In this document: in pieces, positions 16,801-23,377 of the stretch
How the letters are laid out: each line of letters begins with the position of its first letter
Numbering within the stretch: position 1 is the stretch's first letter
IMG/VR virus record: IMGVR_UViG_3300012920_000085
Location: 1 to 42,488 of that record
DNA from: a virus
DNA length: 42,488 nt
Strand: one strand, 5' to 3'
The notes under the pieces: generated by a model
The model's input: the letters and a program-made list of their open reading frames with translations, nothing else
Told to the model about the DNA's origin: nothing
Database searches by the model: none
Made by a program: the position numbers and the translations under genes

Positions 16801-18240
16801 ATCTGTATTTGTAATTAATAAAATATCACTGGAATCATAATTACCTGGAAATTTAATGTATCCTGCACCAGTGTCAACAAATGCTGGTCTTGCACTTAAT
16901 CCGCCTTCAATTGTTGTGACAACCAAACTACCTAAATCTGTAATTGGAGTATCTGCACCTGCTTCTGCATCTGCTCCTGTAATTGTTTGTGTTGTTGCTG
17001 TTTGTTCATTTGGATAAGTTGTTTTGTTAAACACGTAATCTCTAATAAGTTCTGTCACCCAAGAGTGAGTATCTGTTTCAGGATATCTTGTTCCATCAAT
17101 CTGTGCAACATCACCTTCCCAATACTTACTTGCATAATCATATGTTTTGTAGTTACCACCATACCTTAGATCAAATAAGTAAGAATTTATAATTAATCCT
17201 GTATCTCTTTCGCACTTTGCCTGATTAAATGTATAATTGTAAAAAGCATTAATATTTGTAGCAACACTAGTTTTATTATTTTCAAAATCTGTTGCGGCTG
17301 ATTGGCCTTGTGCAGGCTCATCACTAAAGTTTGGATAAACTGTTGCTGGCAAACTTGAAACTGTTCCGTTTGCAACTACCGTTTGTGTGTTTAAAATATG
17401 TGTTTTACATCTATCACCTAATACTGTATTTGCACTTGTACCACTTGTATCTTGTGTTAAAGAATTTCCTGTTGTACGAGTTACTGTAGCACCTTCAACA
17501 ACTTGTTTGATTACTGTAGCAAGTCTTGTTAAACCATCACTCAATAATGATCTATTTGCAGGTGCAGTGTTTACATAAATTTCTTCATTACATGTCTTTG
17601 TTAAATTATTTGCTGTTGTAGATACATCTTGACAAATACTATCTATTAAAATACCTAATTCAGTTTCAAAAGTTGCCGCTGTAGTAACAGTATTGCCAGG
17701 AGTGTCTGCATCCATAAATGCTTTTGTTTCAGCAATCATAAATGCTCTATTGTTTTTCATTCTAGAAACAGCATAACCAATATTAACTTCTACTTCATTT
17801 GTACGCTCAGAAGTAACTAATGCACTTGCGTTTGCCCAGCCGTTGGTTGCAATATCTATTATTTCATCAACAGCAGTTTCCATTGCTGTTTGGTAAGTTC
17901 CTGTGACATTGCTTAGAGCCGCAAGTCCAGTTTTTAATCTTTGTATTGTTCTTTTGCGAACAGTTTTTTGATTTATTCCTTTTTGACTTTCTATATATCC
18001 CCATAGTCTTTGAGTAGCAGTAGTACCTAGTACCATTTCTTGTTCTAAGTCGTCAATCAAAGAAATTAGATCTGCTTGGAAGGCTGTAGCATCACTTACA
18101 CGATTAGTAATAAACTGTCCTGTTTCTGCTTGTATAAATGCTTTGTTTGCAGTAAGAAGTGCATAAGCGTTTGGATATAGGTTGTCTGTATAACCTATTC
18201 CTGGTTTAAATTTATAATTATTAATCTTTTTCTTTGCCAT
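10816..18240 (-). CDS. Giant repeat-rich virion structural protein (tail/fibre-associated)
   Basis: A 2474-residue protein rich in Gly, Thr, Ser, Asn and Val, without enzyme motifs. Residues 1-550 contain long helices and the module KCERDTGLIINSYLFDLRYG, also found in the 26731-31806 fibre. About residues 850-1550 are eight tandem beta-rich repeats of roughly 90 residues centred on LGG-x2-P-x-ND-x2-ITI-x2-V. Later parts include short beta modules (GTVYIDNELISFTGTDYAT) and a C-terminal domain from about residue 2150 with GDLGDRELLNRAQ. Proteins of this size and composition are typical virion proteins of T4-like marine phages, probably attached to the baseplate or tail fibres. The ATG follows TTGGGG by 8 bases and lies 3 bases after the previous stop. 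The last codon abuts the convergent gmhB stop. The structural role is well supported; its location on the virion is inferred. Confidence 0.82.
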   Translation of the reverse strand: MAKKKINNYKFKPGIGYTDNLYPNAYALLTANKAFIQAETGQFITNRVSDATAFQADLISLIDDLEQEMVLGTTATQRLWGYIESQKGINQKTVRKRTIQRLKTGLAALSNVTGTYQTAMETAVDEIIDIATNGWANASALVTSERTNEVEVNIGYAVSRMKNNRAFMIAETKAFMDADTPGNTVTTAATFETELGILIDSICQDVSTTANNLTKTCNEEIYVNTAPANRSLLSDGLTRLATVIKQVVEGATVTRTTGNSLTQDTSGTSANTVLGDRCKTHILNTQTVVANGTVSSLPATVYPNFSDEPAQGQSAATDFENNKTSVATNINAFYNYTFNQAKCERDTGLIINSYLFDLRYGGNYKTYDYASKYWEGDVAQIDGTRYPETDTHSWVTELIRDYVFNKTTYPNEQTATTQTITGADAEAGADTPITDLGSLVVTTIEGGLSARPAFVDTGAGYIKFPGNYDSSDILLITNTDSNEVIYAFNDTNSGGLTELATSFVSTNDYSYTEDEDFPKYLQTTDAITRVYLNKNTSSMLAQDKLQIYVDTDELIVRPYEFGTDAIERNRTAEPMSMLDADFEYGLQPTKWSAIATMRGYPSVYEVPGTETSVTAIVSDSSAGTAGVGSSLITVTTAGAHGFELGDAVTIKGLKQDVQGYSRAEGAFIIISVPNAISFQYYAKAKVGTSGNVNIEAEATQLRQAGFYTGASIGVPSFSVESNGSAGTIRPALTVGSGEDVIPFTVTVGNAPEIGAPLSASSGIALGTQVTGKVGTGGVMVTPVVTDDYGPGTTQIDVQSTSGIQQNMAADKGDGTATLVNTVVGNTITFSDATTNDVKGNYVNYTAVEGQNVVSLGFGATFDVSRAAGSYTIDAIVNSGQDYEPNDVLVIQGEFLGGVTPTNDLTITVLTVDTGGEILTTSVSGTAFNGTGSFSNVTGEYLNGNGNGGLWNIGYTNNVFNNVTLQNPSFDQQTGTISGGQGTGVLLDFTILNGTYSVAIDPAEAGVTGYSVYDVINVAGTSLGGTTPNNDAQVTITSVDSNGFPTGASVTGNGAPASNNYVNVTYSTNNNGIGASVNVGTNGTTYIPTFTVTGTGFQVNDTVTVLGTQVGGLSPANDITITIDTVDTGGEILTFTTSGTAVDSHSYNGIANGVNLVGSGADFDIVINGLTETYGVTVNTAGDNYAPNQTISIPGNQLGGASPDNDLTITITDVNNDSTLTAGGILTVNATGTAIKSTSGYAVADRLKVNGSSFVGGVDITHDAIIEITSVDGSGGITNFATTGTAPNGQQTYNEVTGSASLSGTNATFDVSRDGTTYTASVNNPGSNYVATETIVISGTALGGSSPTNDLTITVDSVGGSGDISVIQASGTAANTGLLASTSAAIIVGNGATFNVALSGGSYTTSIAQAGQEYYTGQKFKVTGNLLAGATPTNDLEITIASVNASGGILTVTDSGSASTDVASFSNVTANVASSTGNGLSLDILRDGTNADSTIGDYTFSLNQGGSNYQVSDKIKIGGENLGGQGGIHDVQIVVDTVDSAGSVLTFTATGDAFAGTSLDLYSTVTIDTPTTAQLATTLDISFSALATLKINFDSAHGLVPGDTFITTVDSDDGVNNHDLAAGSFIATSIPSPTSLTFTARAAGAIDAASDNIQGTVYPRPDSFFIHRPFDGGVQLGTGGPQHGAQAIRQSKKYIRYQSGKGIMYTTGALFAPSYDLRSVTASGVEIGATITVTCDDNDHGLQIGSRIKLIGIETVGYNGTYTVNDVIDERTFEVTNTLNRLGGTTAVLSFGAQMSTYQWHGATVRSGVFDDQNGIYWEYDGTNLLCCQRTSTKQISGTASIAPDTNTVTGTNTRFRDQLKAGDRIVIRGMTHVVSGVATQTQMTVTPDYRGVSTAVGTKVCLVSDKKVRQQDWNLDRMDGTGPSGYNFDPAKMQMIGIEYSWYGAGFIDYMVRGADGNFVYGHRIRNSNVNTEAYMRSGNLPVRYEITNEGQNGKLASGIDATQTSIPLETVDFFPTSGTVYIDNELISFTGTDYATNSLTGCTRQATLTNFQAGAARSYTAGTAAAHDARTGVILISNTTTPLISHWGSAFITDGGFDEDRGYIFSYTEQALTVTNVRQTAFMIRLAPSVSNAIIGDLGDRELLNRAQLLLSSLEVTSESNNTGAIVIEGILNPQNYPTNPALISWTGLSGLAQGGQPSFAQIASGGGITWSTGATTTTTNITAQAGINAVLDSGLYRSRNNNRRLYVSASDYRSTFGTDSLAVVLGRGISGNNIRANSRIDGGYISPSSNYGYFNLSQTLSGNINANTSNAMTITSHGTLTDANFAYITKASWEASGGRDGTPVSSTSSSPSWPANTVINSISLEDFAGTEYYLIEFNNPASGDLVAGSGTITLEFSSPPYGQPGETVLSFIAQPGERASLDLGQLKELTNTTLGGRGTFPNGPDVLAINVYKTAGTDVNANIILRWSEAQA
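13590..15700 (-). repeat. Eight tandem coding repeats of about 90 residues in the giant virion protein
   Basis: Each unit carries LGG/VGG-x2-P-x-ND followed by a beta strand (ITI/ITV), a VD-x2-G turn and GTA. Examples of the core are GGVTPTND, GGTTPNND, GGLSPAND, GGASPDND, GGSSPTND and AGATPTND. Units 5 and 8 are the most divergent (GGVDITHD, GGQGGIHD). Spacing is about 270 bases. Confidence 0.8.
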
Positions 18241-18243
18241 TAA

Positions 18244-19176
18244 TTATACCCCAAGTGCAATCGCTAATGCTGTTGATGTGTTATCTACATACTTCTTATT
18301 ACTTATGCCATTTGCTGTTGTTGGTTGATTAGCAACGGTTCCAGAAGTAAATGCTCCTGTTGATGCTGTAGTTGCACCAATAGGTGTGTTATTGATTGTT
18401 GTGTTTACTACTGCTACATCTGATCCATTACTATCAATTTTTCCTATAATAGCATCATTTATAACAAAATCTAATTTGTTTCCAGCACGTAAAACAATAT
18501 TTGTTCCTGCATTAAATTCAGCAACACCTAATCCGTTTACACTTAACGAATCTCCTGTTAATTTTCCTTGTACTGCTAAGTCTCCAGTAACTGTGCCATT
18601 ACCGTTTAATGTTAGTGCTGTTGCTGTAACTGCCTGTAAACTTGTTGTACCAGTTGCAGTGAGATTAGCAAATGTTGCATCTATTGCAACTGGATTGGTT
18701 ATGTTTATAACACCTCTTATACTACCTGTAGAATTACCATAATACAAAGTATCTGGCGCATTTGTTGGAACAGTGAATACTACTTTGCCTGTTGATTTAC
18801 CTTGTGCCGCGGCACCTGAAGTTGTTGTGCCATCATCTGCTTGATGTTGTATACCATCGTTATATCTTACTAAACCTGTTGAATCTAAAATATTAAATGA
18901 AATTGGTGCTGATGATAAATCAAGTGTAAAACTGTATTCTTGTCCACGCACAAACGCAAGTGTAGGATTATCCCCGCTACCTACAATAACTGTGTTGCTT
19001 GCAACTCTAAAATTTCCATTAACTTCAGAAACAGTGAAATCGCCTGATGCACTTCCTCCACCGCCTGCTCCTGCCGCATTAATAGATGTTGCAGTAATAT
19101 TTCCTAATCTATCTACAGTAAATCCAGGACTCTTAAACCCAAATTCTGATTCAAATTGACGTTCTTCTACGGCCAC
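18244..19176 (-). CDS. Virion structural protein with a ligand-less cupredoxin-like module
   Basis: A 310-residue protein, probably a tail-fibre or baseplate-associated part. Residues of about 70-160 (PTLAFVRGQEYSFTLDLS through FTVPTNAPDTLYYGNSTGS) match the C-terminal module of the 36778-37506 protein (PTLNLYEGQTYTF through FKVPVNAPTLYYYCVNHPG), but its Cys, His and Met are replaced here. The C-terminus SNKKYVDNTSTALAIALG resembles the ends of phage fibre proteins with NKKYVD/TQKA repeats. The start is GTG at 19176, chosen for the GGAG 7 bases upstream; a GATAAATA promoter lies at 19197-19204. Three bases separate it from the giant gene, so the two are probably co-transcribed. No enzymatic motif was found. 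Confidence 0.72.
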   Translation of the reverse strand: MAVEERQFESEFGFKSPGFTVDRLGNITATSINAAGAGGGGSASGDFTVSEVNGNFRVASNTVIVGSGDNPTLAFVRGQEYSFTLDLSSAPISFNILDSTGLVRYNDGIQHQADDGTTTSGAAAQGKSTGKVVFTVPTNAPDTLYYGNSTGSIRGVINITNPVAIDATFANLTATGTTSLQAVTATALTLNGNGTVTGDLAVQGKLTGDSLSVNGLGVAEFNAGTNIVLRAGNKLDFVINDAIIGKIDSNGSDVAVVNTTINNTPIGATTASTGAFTSGTVANQPTTANGISNKKYVDNTSTALAIALGV

Positions 19177-19196
19177 TTTAGCACTCCAGTTTTATA

Positions 19197-19204
19197 TATT
19201 TATC
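19197..19204 (-). promoter_or_regulatory. Late-type promoter (GATAAATA)
   Basis: Minus-strand AGATAAATATATAA, about 20 bases before the GTG start at 19176, suited to drive the 310-residue protein and the giant virion gene. Confidence 0.7.
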
Positions 19205-19214
19205 TAACAATGAT

Positions 19215-19601
19215 TTAGGTATGACTCTTAAAATATGTAGCACTAAACGATGCTTTACAGCCCTTTTGTGCATCAGTTTTAGGACTTAACATAAGTTCAA
19301 CATAAGAATTAGTAACTTGAGCAGTTACATTTACCAAATCAGTAGTTGTGCTTGCTCTACCGTACACCACTACGCTTGCTTCATTTGGTGAAGCCGTCAA
19401 TAAACATTTTATAATTTCTTTTTTATCTCTACCAAGTTCGATGCTAATTGTGTATTCAGCACTAGCAAAATCACCTTGATGCCATCTATCTAAAGATAAA
19501 GAACTTTCTACTGCTTGCCAAGTACTGCCGTAAGAAAAATGACTGTCGTAGACATTTATAGTACCACGCAAACCTTTTTTTAAGTATTTTAGTATATCCA
19601 T
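19215..19601 (-). CDS. Small virion protein (hypothetical)
   Basis: A 128-residue protein beginning MDILKYLKKGLRGTINVYDS. The rest looks like a compact beta domain (YTISIELGRDKKEIIKCLLT, ASVVVYGRASTTTDLVN, SYVELMLSPKTDAQKG). I do not recognise a characterised family, but small proteins of this style occur among virion genes of marine T4-like phages. It has its own GATAAATA late-type promoter at 19625-19632, inside an inverted repeat. Only a weak GAG precedes the ATG as ribosome site. The setting between the carbamoyltransferase and fibre-type genes supports a structural role. Confidence 0.6.
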   Translation of the reverse strand: MDILKYLKKGLRGTINVYDSHFSYGSTWQAVESSLSLDRWHQGDFASAEYTISIELGRDKKEIIKCLLTASPNEASVVVYGRASTTTDLVNVTAQVTNSYVELMLSPKTDAQKGCKASFSATYFKSHT

Positions 19602-19607
19602 AATGAT

Positions 19608-19641
19608 TCAAACTCGCTTTATAGTATTTATCGGAGTTTGA
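19608..19641 (-). promoter_or_regulatory. Late-type promoter inside an 8-bp perfect inverted repeat
   Basis: The arms TCAAACTC (19608-19615) and GAGTTTGA (19634-19641) flank 18 bases containing minus-strand CGATAAATACTATAAAG (core GATAAATA, 19625-19632). The promoter fits the 19215-19601 gene. The hairpin is also downstream of the carbamoyltransferase stop, so it could be an operator, a weak terminator or an mRNA 3' end. Confidence 0.6.
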
Positions 19642-19651
19642 TAAAAGGCGA

Positions 19652-21454
19652 CTATGCGTTTTTAACTGTGATTAACTTGTTAAATTCAGGAAGATATAGG
19701 TATTCTATATCACTATTTTGTAGGGTCCAAATAGCATCTTCAAGTGTTTCAACAAGTGGTTCACCGCCTAGGTTAAAACTAGTATTGAAAATAATTGGGC
19801 AACCTGTCTGATTTTTGAATTCAGTTATAAGATCATAATAGTGTTTATTTTGTTCTCTAGTAACTGTCTGTATTCTACATGTTCCGTCTACGTGTATTAT
19901 AGCAGGAATTTTTTCTTCTACACCAGGCTTGCAGTTTACAGCATACATCATGCTAGGACTATCTTCCATACCACGTAGATCAAACCAATCATGCACATCA
20001 TCTTGTAAGATAGTTCCAGCAAATGGTCTAAAATATTCTCTGTGTTTAACTTTATTAACATGATCTTTGCCATCAGGATCTGTTGGATCATATAATACAC
20101 TTCTATTACCTAATGCTCTAGGACCGTTTTCACTTTGTCCTTGGAATATAGTTACAATATTTCTTTCAGTAATTAATTTAACTACGTCTTTATGAGTTGC
20201 ATCTGTTAATTCTACACCTGCTTCTTCTGCTTTTGTTACAATATCTTCTTTTGTATAATTGTTATGAGGTCCAAGATATAATGTTTGTGTCTGACGTTTT
20301 TCTGTTTCATCTTCTAAGCCATACCAAAACATCATAGCGGCACCCATTGCTGTACCAGCATCATTACTTACAGGTTCAACGTAAATTTTAATACCGTCAT
20401 CTTTTAATTGTTCTAGATAGTGATAGTTTGCAACACAATTTAATCCATACCCGCCACTAATGACTACATTCTTTTTGCCTGTCAAATCAACTGCATCTTT
20501 TATTAATTGGGTAACTTTTTCTTGTGTTTCAGTTTGTACAGCGTATGCAATATCACGTCTACTTTGTAGTAAAGTAAGATCAGCATCAGGAGAATCTCCT
20601 ACTTCTGATAATTCTTTGTAAAGTCCAGCGTTAATTAATGCGCCATTAGGATAATTTGGTATAACAATATTCCTATTTGTTAACGGATAGTCTGCACCTT
20701 CTTCAAATAATTTTGGAAATTTATCGTTTGGTTTACCATAAGGAAATAGTCCCATAGTTTTACCTGCTTCTATACTCTGCCAACCACAATACATAGTTGC
20801 GGCTTCGTATGCTTTAACTATTCCTGCTCTGTCACTTACAACTGCTGAGTGTGTTCGTCCATTTTCTCCAAATTGTGTGCTATCCATTTGAACTATACCA
20901 CCTTGTATTGGATCTCTTGTACCATAAACTTTATGTAATGTGTTAAAAGTTGCTGGATAATCACAATCAATAATACTTTCTACTTCCCAACTCATTACCT
21001 GTTCATTGTTTACACCAATAGGAACAAATGTACCTGCGCCGTCAACAATTACACTTACTGCACTATCAAATCCTGAACGATAAAAAGCACAAGCACTGTG
21101 TAATTTATGATGCATAAATGCAAGATCAATAACTTGAGGATGTTCATAAGTTTGTGCATTTTTCTTTTTGTCAATCAAACCTAACTTACGTGCTAAACCT
21201 GTGTAAACATCATCTCCGCTATAATCAATTCTACCTGCTGTTTCAAGTAATTTTTGTGTATGGGCAACAACAAGATAATCTAATTTATCTGTGTATTCAA
21301 GTATTTTAACCATACTAGCGAATGGACCGCCATCGTATTTTTGTCTGCTAAGGCGTTCTTCTTCAACAGCAAATACTACTTCGCCGTCTTTTAATAAACA
21401 TACGCCTGCATTATGTCCTCTTGCTATACCTGCTATCCAAACTGGCTTGCTCAT
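19652..21454 (-). CDS. O-carbamoyltransferase, NodU/CmcH family
   Basis: Transfers a carbamoyl group from carbamoyl phosphate, via carbamoyl-adenylate, to a hydroxyl of a sugar or similar acceptor. The 600-residue length matches NodU/CmcH. The N-terminal Kae1-like domain shows GHNAGVCLLKDGEVVFAVEE (His14), MHHKLHSACAFYRSGF with metal-binding His115/His116/His119, and SVIVDGAGTF (Asp138). The C-terminal domain has the signature GQSENGPRALGNRSVLYDP near residue 437 and NKVKHREYFRPFAG. All expected motifs are present, so it is likely active. It is the last gene of the GT9-SGNH-carbamoyltransferase operon, 3 bases after the SGNH stop, with AGAGGA as ribosome site. Context suggests the acceptor is the glycan built by the neighbouring glycosyltransferase. 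Confidence 0.9.
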   Translation of the reverse strand: MSKPVWIAGIARGHNAGVCLLKDGEVVFAVEEERLSRQKYDGGPFASMVKILEYTDKLDYLVVAHTQKLLETAGRIDYSGDDVYTGLARKLGLIDKKKNAQTYEHPQVIDLAFMHHKLHSACAFYRSGFDSAVSVIVDGAGTFVPIGVNNEQVMSWEVESIIDCDYPATFNTLHKVYGTRDPIQGGIVQMDSTQFGENGRTHSAVVSDRAGIVKAYEAATMYCGWQSIEAGKTMGLFPYGKPNDKFPKLFEEGADYPLTNRNIVIPNYPNGALINAGLYKELSEVGDSPDADLTLLQSRRDIAYAVQTETQEKVTQLIKDAVDLTGKKNVVISGGYGLNCVANYHYLEQLKDDGIKIYVEPVSNDAGTAMGAAMMFWYGLEDETEKRQTQTLYLGPHNNYTKEDIVTKAEEAGVELTDATHKDVVKLITERNIVTIFQGQSENGPRALGNRSVLYDPTDPDGKDHVNKVKHREYFRPFAGTILQDDVHDWFDLRGMEDSPSMMYAVNCKPGVEEKIPAIIHVDGTCRIQTVTREQNKHYYDLITEFKNQTGCPIIFNTSFNLGGEPLVETLEDAIWTLQNSDIEYLYLPEFNKLITVKNA

Positions 21455-21457
21455 AAT

Positions 21458-22318
21458 TTAAAATCCTCTGTAATAATTATTACGATCACTTATTTTATCT
21501 TCTATATTTTCACAAAACACATCAAAATCTTTATGACATGTCTCATACAATTTGTTAATAGTATCTATCCAATAATTTGTTTTTTTGGTTTGTTTTTGGC
21601 TTATGCCTAAACTAGGTAAAACATGTTTGTCTAAATAATCTTTATGTTGTTGTATTGTTGGATGCCTATCTATAGCAAACACTGCTTGATCTTGCATAGA
21701 TTTAAATTTATACGGCTTCAATTCGTGATTCCAAGCAAATGTTCCTACTGGCATAATCCATTTTGTTTCATCATCAAATATTTTTTTATATACTTTTAAA
21801 CTAGGCTGGCTTTCCCAAACATTAATATCCGAAGTTTGTTCTCCATGTTCTCCATCAGGGTAATCACTATTCATTTTATTAATATATCCCATACTTGTCA
21901 TTCGCCAATTACATCCTATACCGTTTAAAAATTCTTGTGTTAATAGTATGTTATTGAATGTATGCATTATATAACTAGTTTCAGACCAAAAAGTTTTTAT
22001 CCACTTTTCATCAAATATTTCTTGGTTAATATAGTTAAACAAACTTCCTGAAGTTTTCCAACCTGCATTGTCTTGATGTCTGGTATCAGTTGCATGCCAG
22101 TCATGTCTTAAATGACTAGTCCACTGTATTACAACTGTATCATCTTTTGTTAATTTGTTTTTTGCGTGGATTTCTGCAACACGTTCTGCTATTGCTCTGT
22201 TGCCTAATCCTGGAAATGCCCAATTTTCGTATTCATCAAATTCTAAGCCTAACATGTCTGCCCAAGTAGGCCATGCGTAATTGCTAAACGAACATCCTAA
22301 AACATATAGTCGGGTCAT
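21458..22318 (-). CDS. SGNH/GDSL-hydrolase-like protein
   Basis: A 286-residue protein that opens LYVLGCSFSNYAWPTWADML, with GCS (Ser10) in place of GDS as the block I nucleophile motif. NWAFPGLGNRAI resembles block II with its oxyanion glycine, and DDTVVIQWTSHLRHDW lies in the block III region. Near the C-terminus AIDRHPTIQQHKDYLDK supplies an Asp-x-His like block V. Such proteins act as esterases, deacetylases or acetyltransferases on sugars; here the reaction is unknown. The ATG overlaps the stop of the glycosyltransferase by 4 bases (ATGA) and the carbamoyltransferase follows after 3 bases, so all three are probably translated together and act on one substrate. An alternative is a non-catalytic phage protein retaining this fold. 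Confidence 0.6.
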   Translation of the reverse strand: MTRLYVLGCSFSNYAWPTWADMLGLEFDEYENWAFPGLGNRAIAERVAEIHAKNKLTKDDTVVIQWTSHLRHDWHATDTRHQDNAGWKTSGSLFNYINQEIFDEKWIKTFWSETSYIMHTFNNILLTQEFLNGIGCNWRMTSMGYINKMNSDYPDGEHGEQTSDINVWESQPSLKVYKKIFDDETKWIMPVGTFAWNHELKPYKFKSMQDQAVFAIDRHPTIQQHKDYLDKHVLPSLGISQKQTKKTNYWIDTINKLYETCHKDFDVFCENIEDKISDRNNYYRGF

Positions 22319-23283
22319 TCTTCTTTAGGTTCATCTGTTTTTTCGTTGTCTGGATCGATTTCGCCTTTTATTACACCAATAATATAATCTTGGATAGCAT
22401 CGTCCATTTGCATAAGTTTTTCATTGTGTCTATTAACAGTTTCGTCTACTGTAATCCTAATAGGATCATATAATCTATCACTCATTCCAAGGTCTACAAT
22501 TTTAATTCCTTCTTGCTTAGGATAACTTACGTTTATAGGAAAAGTTGCACCTATTACTGCTGTAGTAGGCGTATCAACAGCGTATGCTAAATGCTGTCCG
22601 ACACTATCACAACCTAAAAAATGATCACAATACTTTATCATACCTGCCCACTGACGTAATGAAAGTCCTTCTGGCATGGCTACTTCATGTTTTAACCCTT
22701 CGCCTTTCAGTTCCATTTTCATTTCGCTCATCATAACAAGAGCATAATCTTTTTCTAATTTTTTTAGTATAGATTTTAAATCTTTAAATTCAAAACTACG
22801 TCCAGTAGTATCTATTGGAGTATCGTCTAGTAGTTCTATTCCTCTACCAAACGGTTGAATACAAATAACTTTATCTTTTTTAATTTTTTCTTTTACTTCA
22901 TTTACTAATTTACGACCAACAAGAAGTTCGTCTTTGCTAAAATGTATAGCAGGTTTGTTTAATTTCCTTACACCTTTATTATTAAAAATTATATCAAATG
23001 CTTGCGATAGGCTACATTTTTGATTGTAATATTCCCACACTTGGTACGGTTCAGGATTAACAACTTGTCTATGTTTTATAATATCGTCAAACAAGTTTTT
23101 GTGCCAAGGATCGTATGCACGTTTATGTAATGTTGGATGACCTTTAAACATGTCAGTGCCACCTTCACATACTATTACAAAGTCTTTATCACCTGATTCT
23201 TCTGCATATAACTCAAGTGCAGGTATTGAACATAGCATACGGCCTGCGCCACCGTTTAGAAAAAATGCTTTACTTCTAGTCAT
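22315..23283 (-). CDS. Glycosyltransferase family 9 (heptosyltransferase-like)
   Basis: A 322-residue protein with the GT9/GT-B layout of ADP-heptose:LPS heptosyltransferases. The N-terminal loop NGGAGRMLCSIPALELY (10-26) aligns with WaaC/WaaF G-D-x-L-x-T-x-P-A-L. The linker and donor domain include VICIQPFGRGIEL near residue 145. The donor-binding signature HFLGCDSVGQHLAYAVDTPT with Asp226 and His231 corresponds to the family GxDSGxxHLA-A-x3-P motif, followed by AVIGATFP. The Asp proposed as catalytic in WaaC (GD) is Arg15 here, so mechanism or acceptor may differ. The tail is acidic. It is the first gene of the operon, with GGAG 11 bases before the ATG and a terminator just upstream. The phage's own ADP-heptose cassette makes a heptose donor likely; the acceptor is unknown. 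Confidence 0.78.
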   Translation of the reverse strand: MTRSKAFFLNGGAGRMLCSIPALELYAEESGDKDFVIVCEGGTDMFKGHPTLHKRAYDPWHKNLFDDIIKHRQVVNPEPYQVWEYYNQKCSLSQAFDIIFNNKGVRKLNKPAIHFSKDELLVGRKLVNEVKEKIKKDKVICIQPFGRGIELLDDTPIDTTGRSFEFKDLKSILKKLEKDYALVMMSEMKMELKGEGLKHEVAMPEGLSLRQWAGMIKYCDHFLGCDSVGQHLAYAVDTPTTAVIGATFPINVSYPKQEGIKIVDLGMSDRLYDPIRITVDETVNRHNEKLMQMDDAIQDYIIGVIKGEIDPDNEKTDEPKEE

Positions 23284-23300
23284 CTATAATGTATCTCCAT

Positions 23301-23351
23301 AAAAAAAATCGGACTCAACAATAGTTATTAAAATTACTGTTGAATCCGATT
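23301..23351 (-). terminator. Rho-independent terminator after the 231-residue gene
   Basis: In the minus-strand transcript, a 17-bp stem (arms 23335-23351 and 23307-23323; two G-U pairs) with a short A/T-rich loop is followed by eight U residues (23308-23301). It ends the transcript of the cysteine-rich/chaperone-like genes and separates it from the glycosyltransferase operon. Confidence 0.85.
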
Positions 23352-23377
23352 AAGATTGGATATAGAAATTTAGGTTT

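Noticed and set aside
23284-23330. TTGAGT-17-GATACA as a promoter for the GT9 operon
   Set aside because: It has the same geometry as the two good promoters but both hexamers match poorly, and the -35 lies in the terminator stem.
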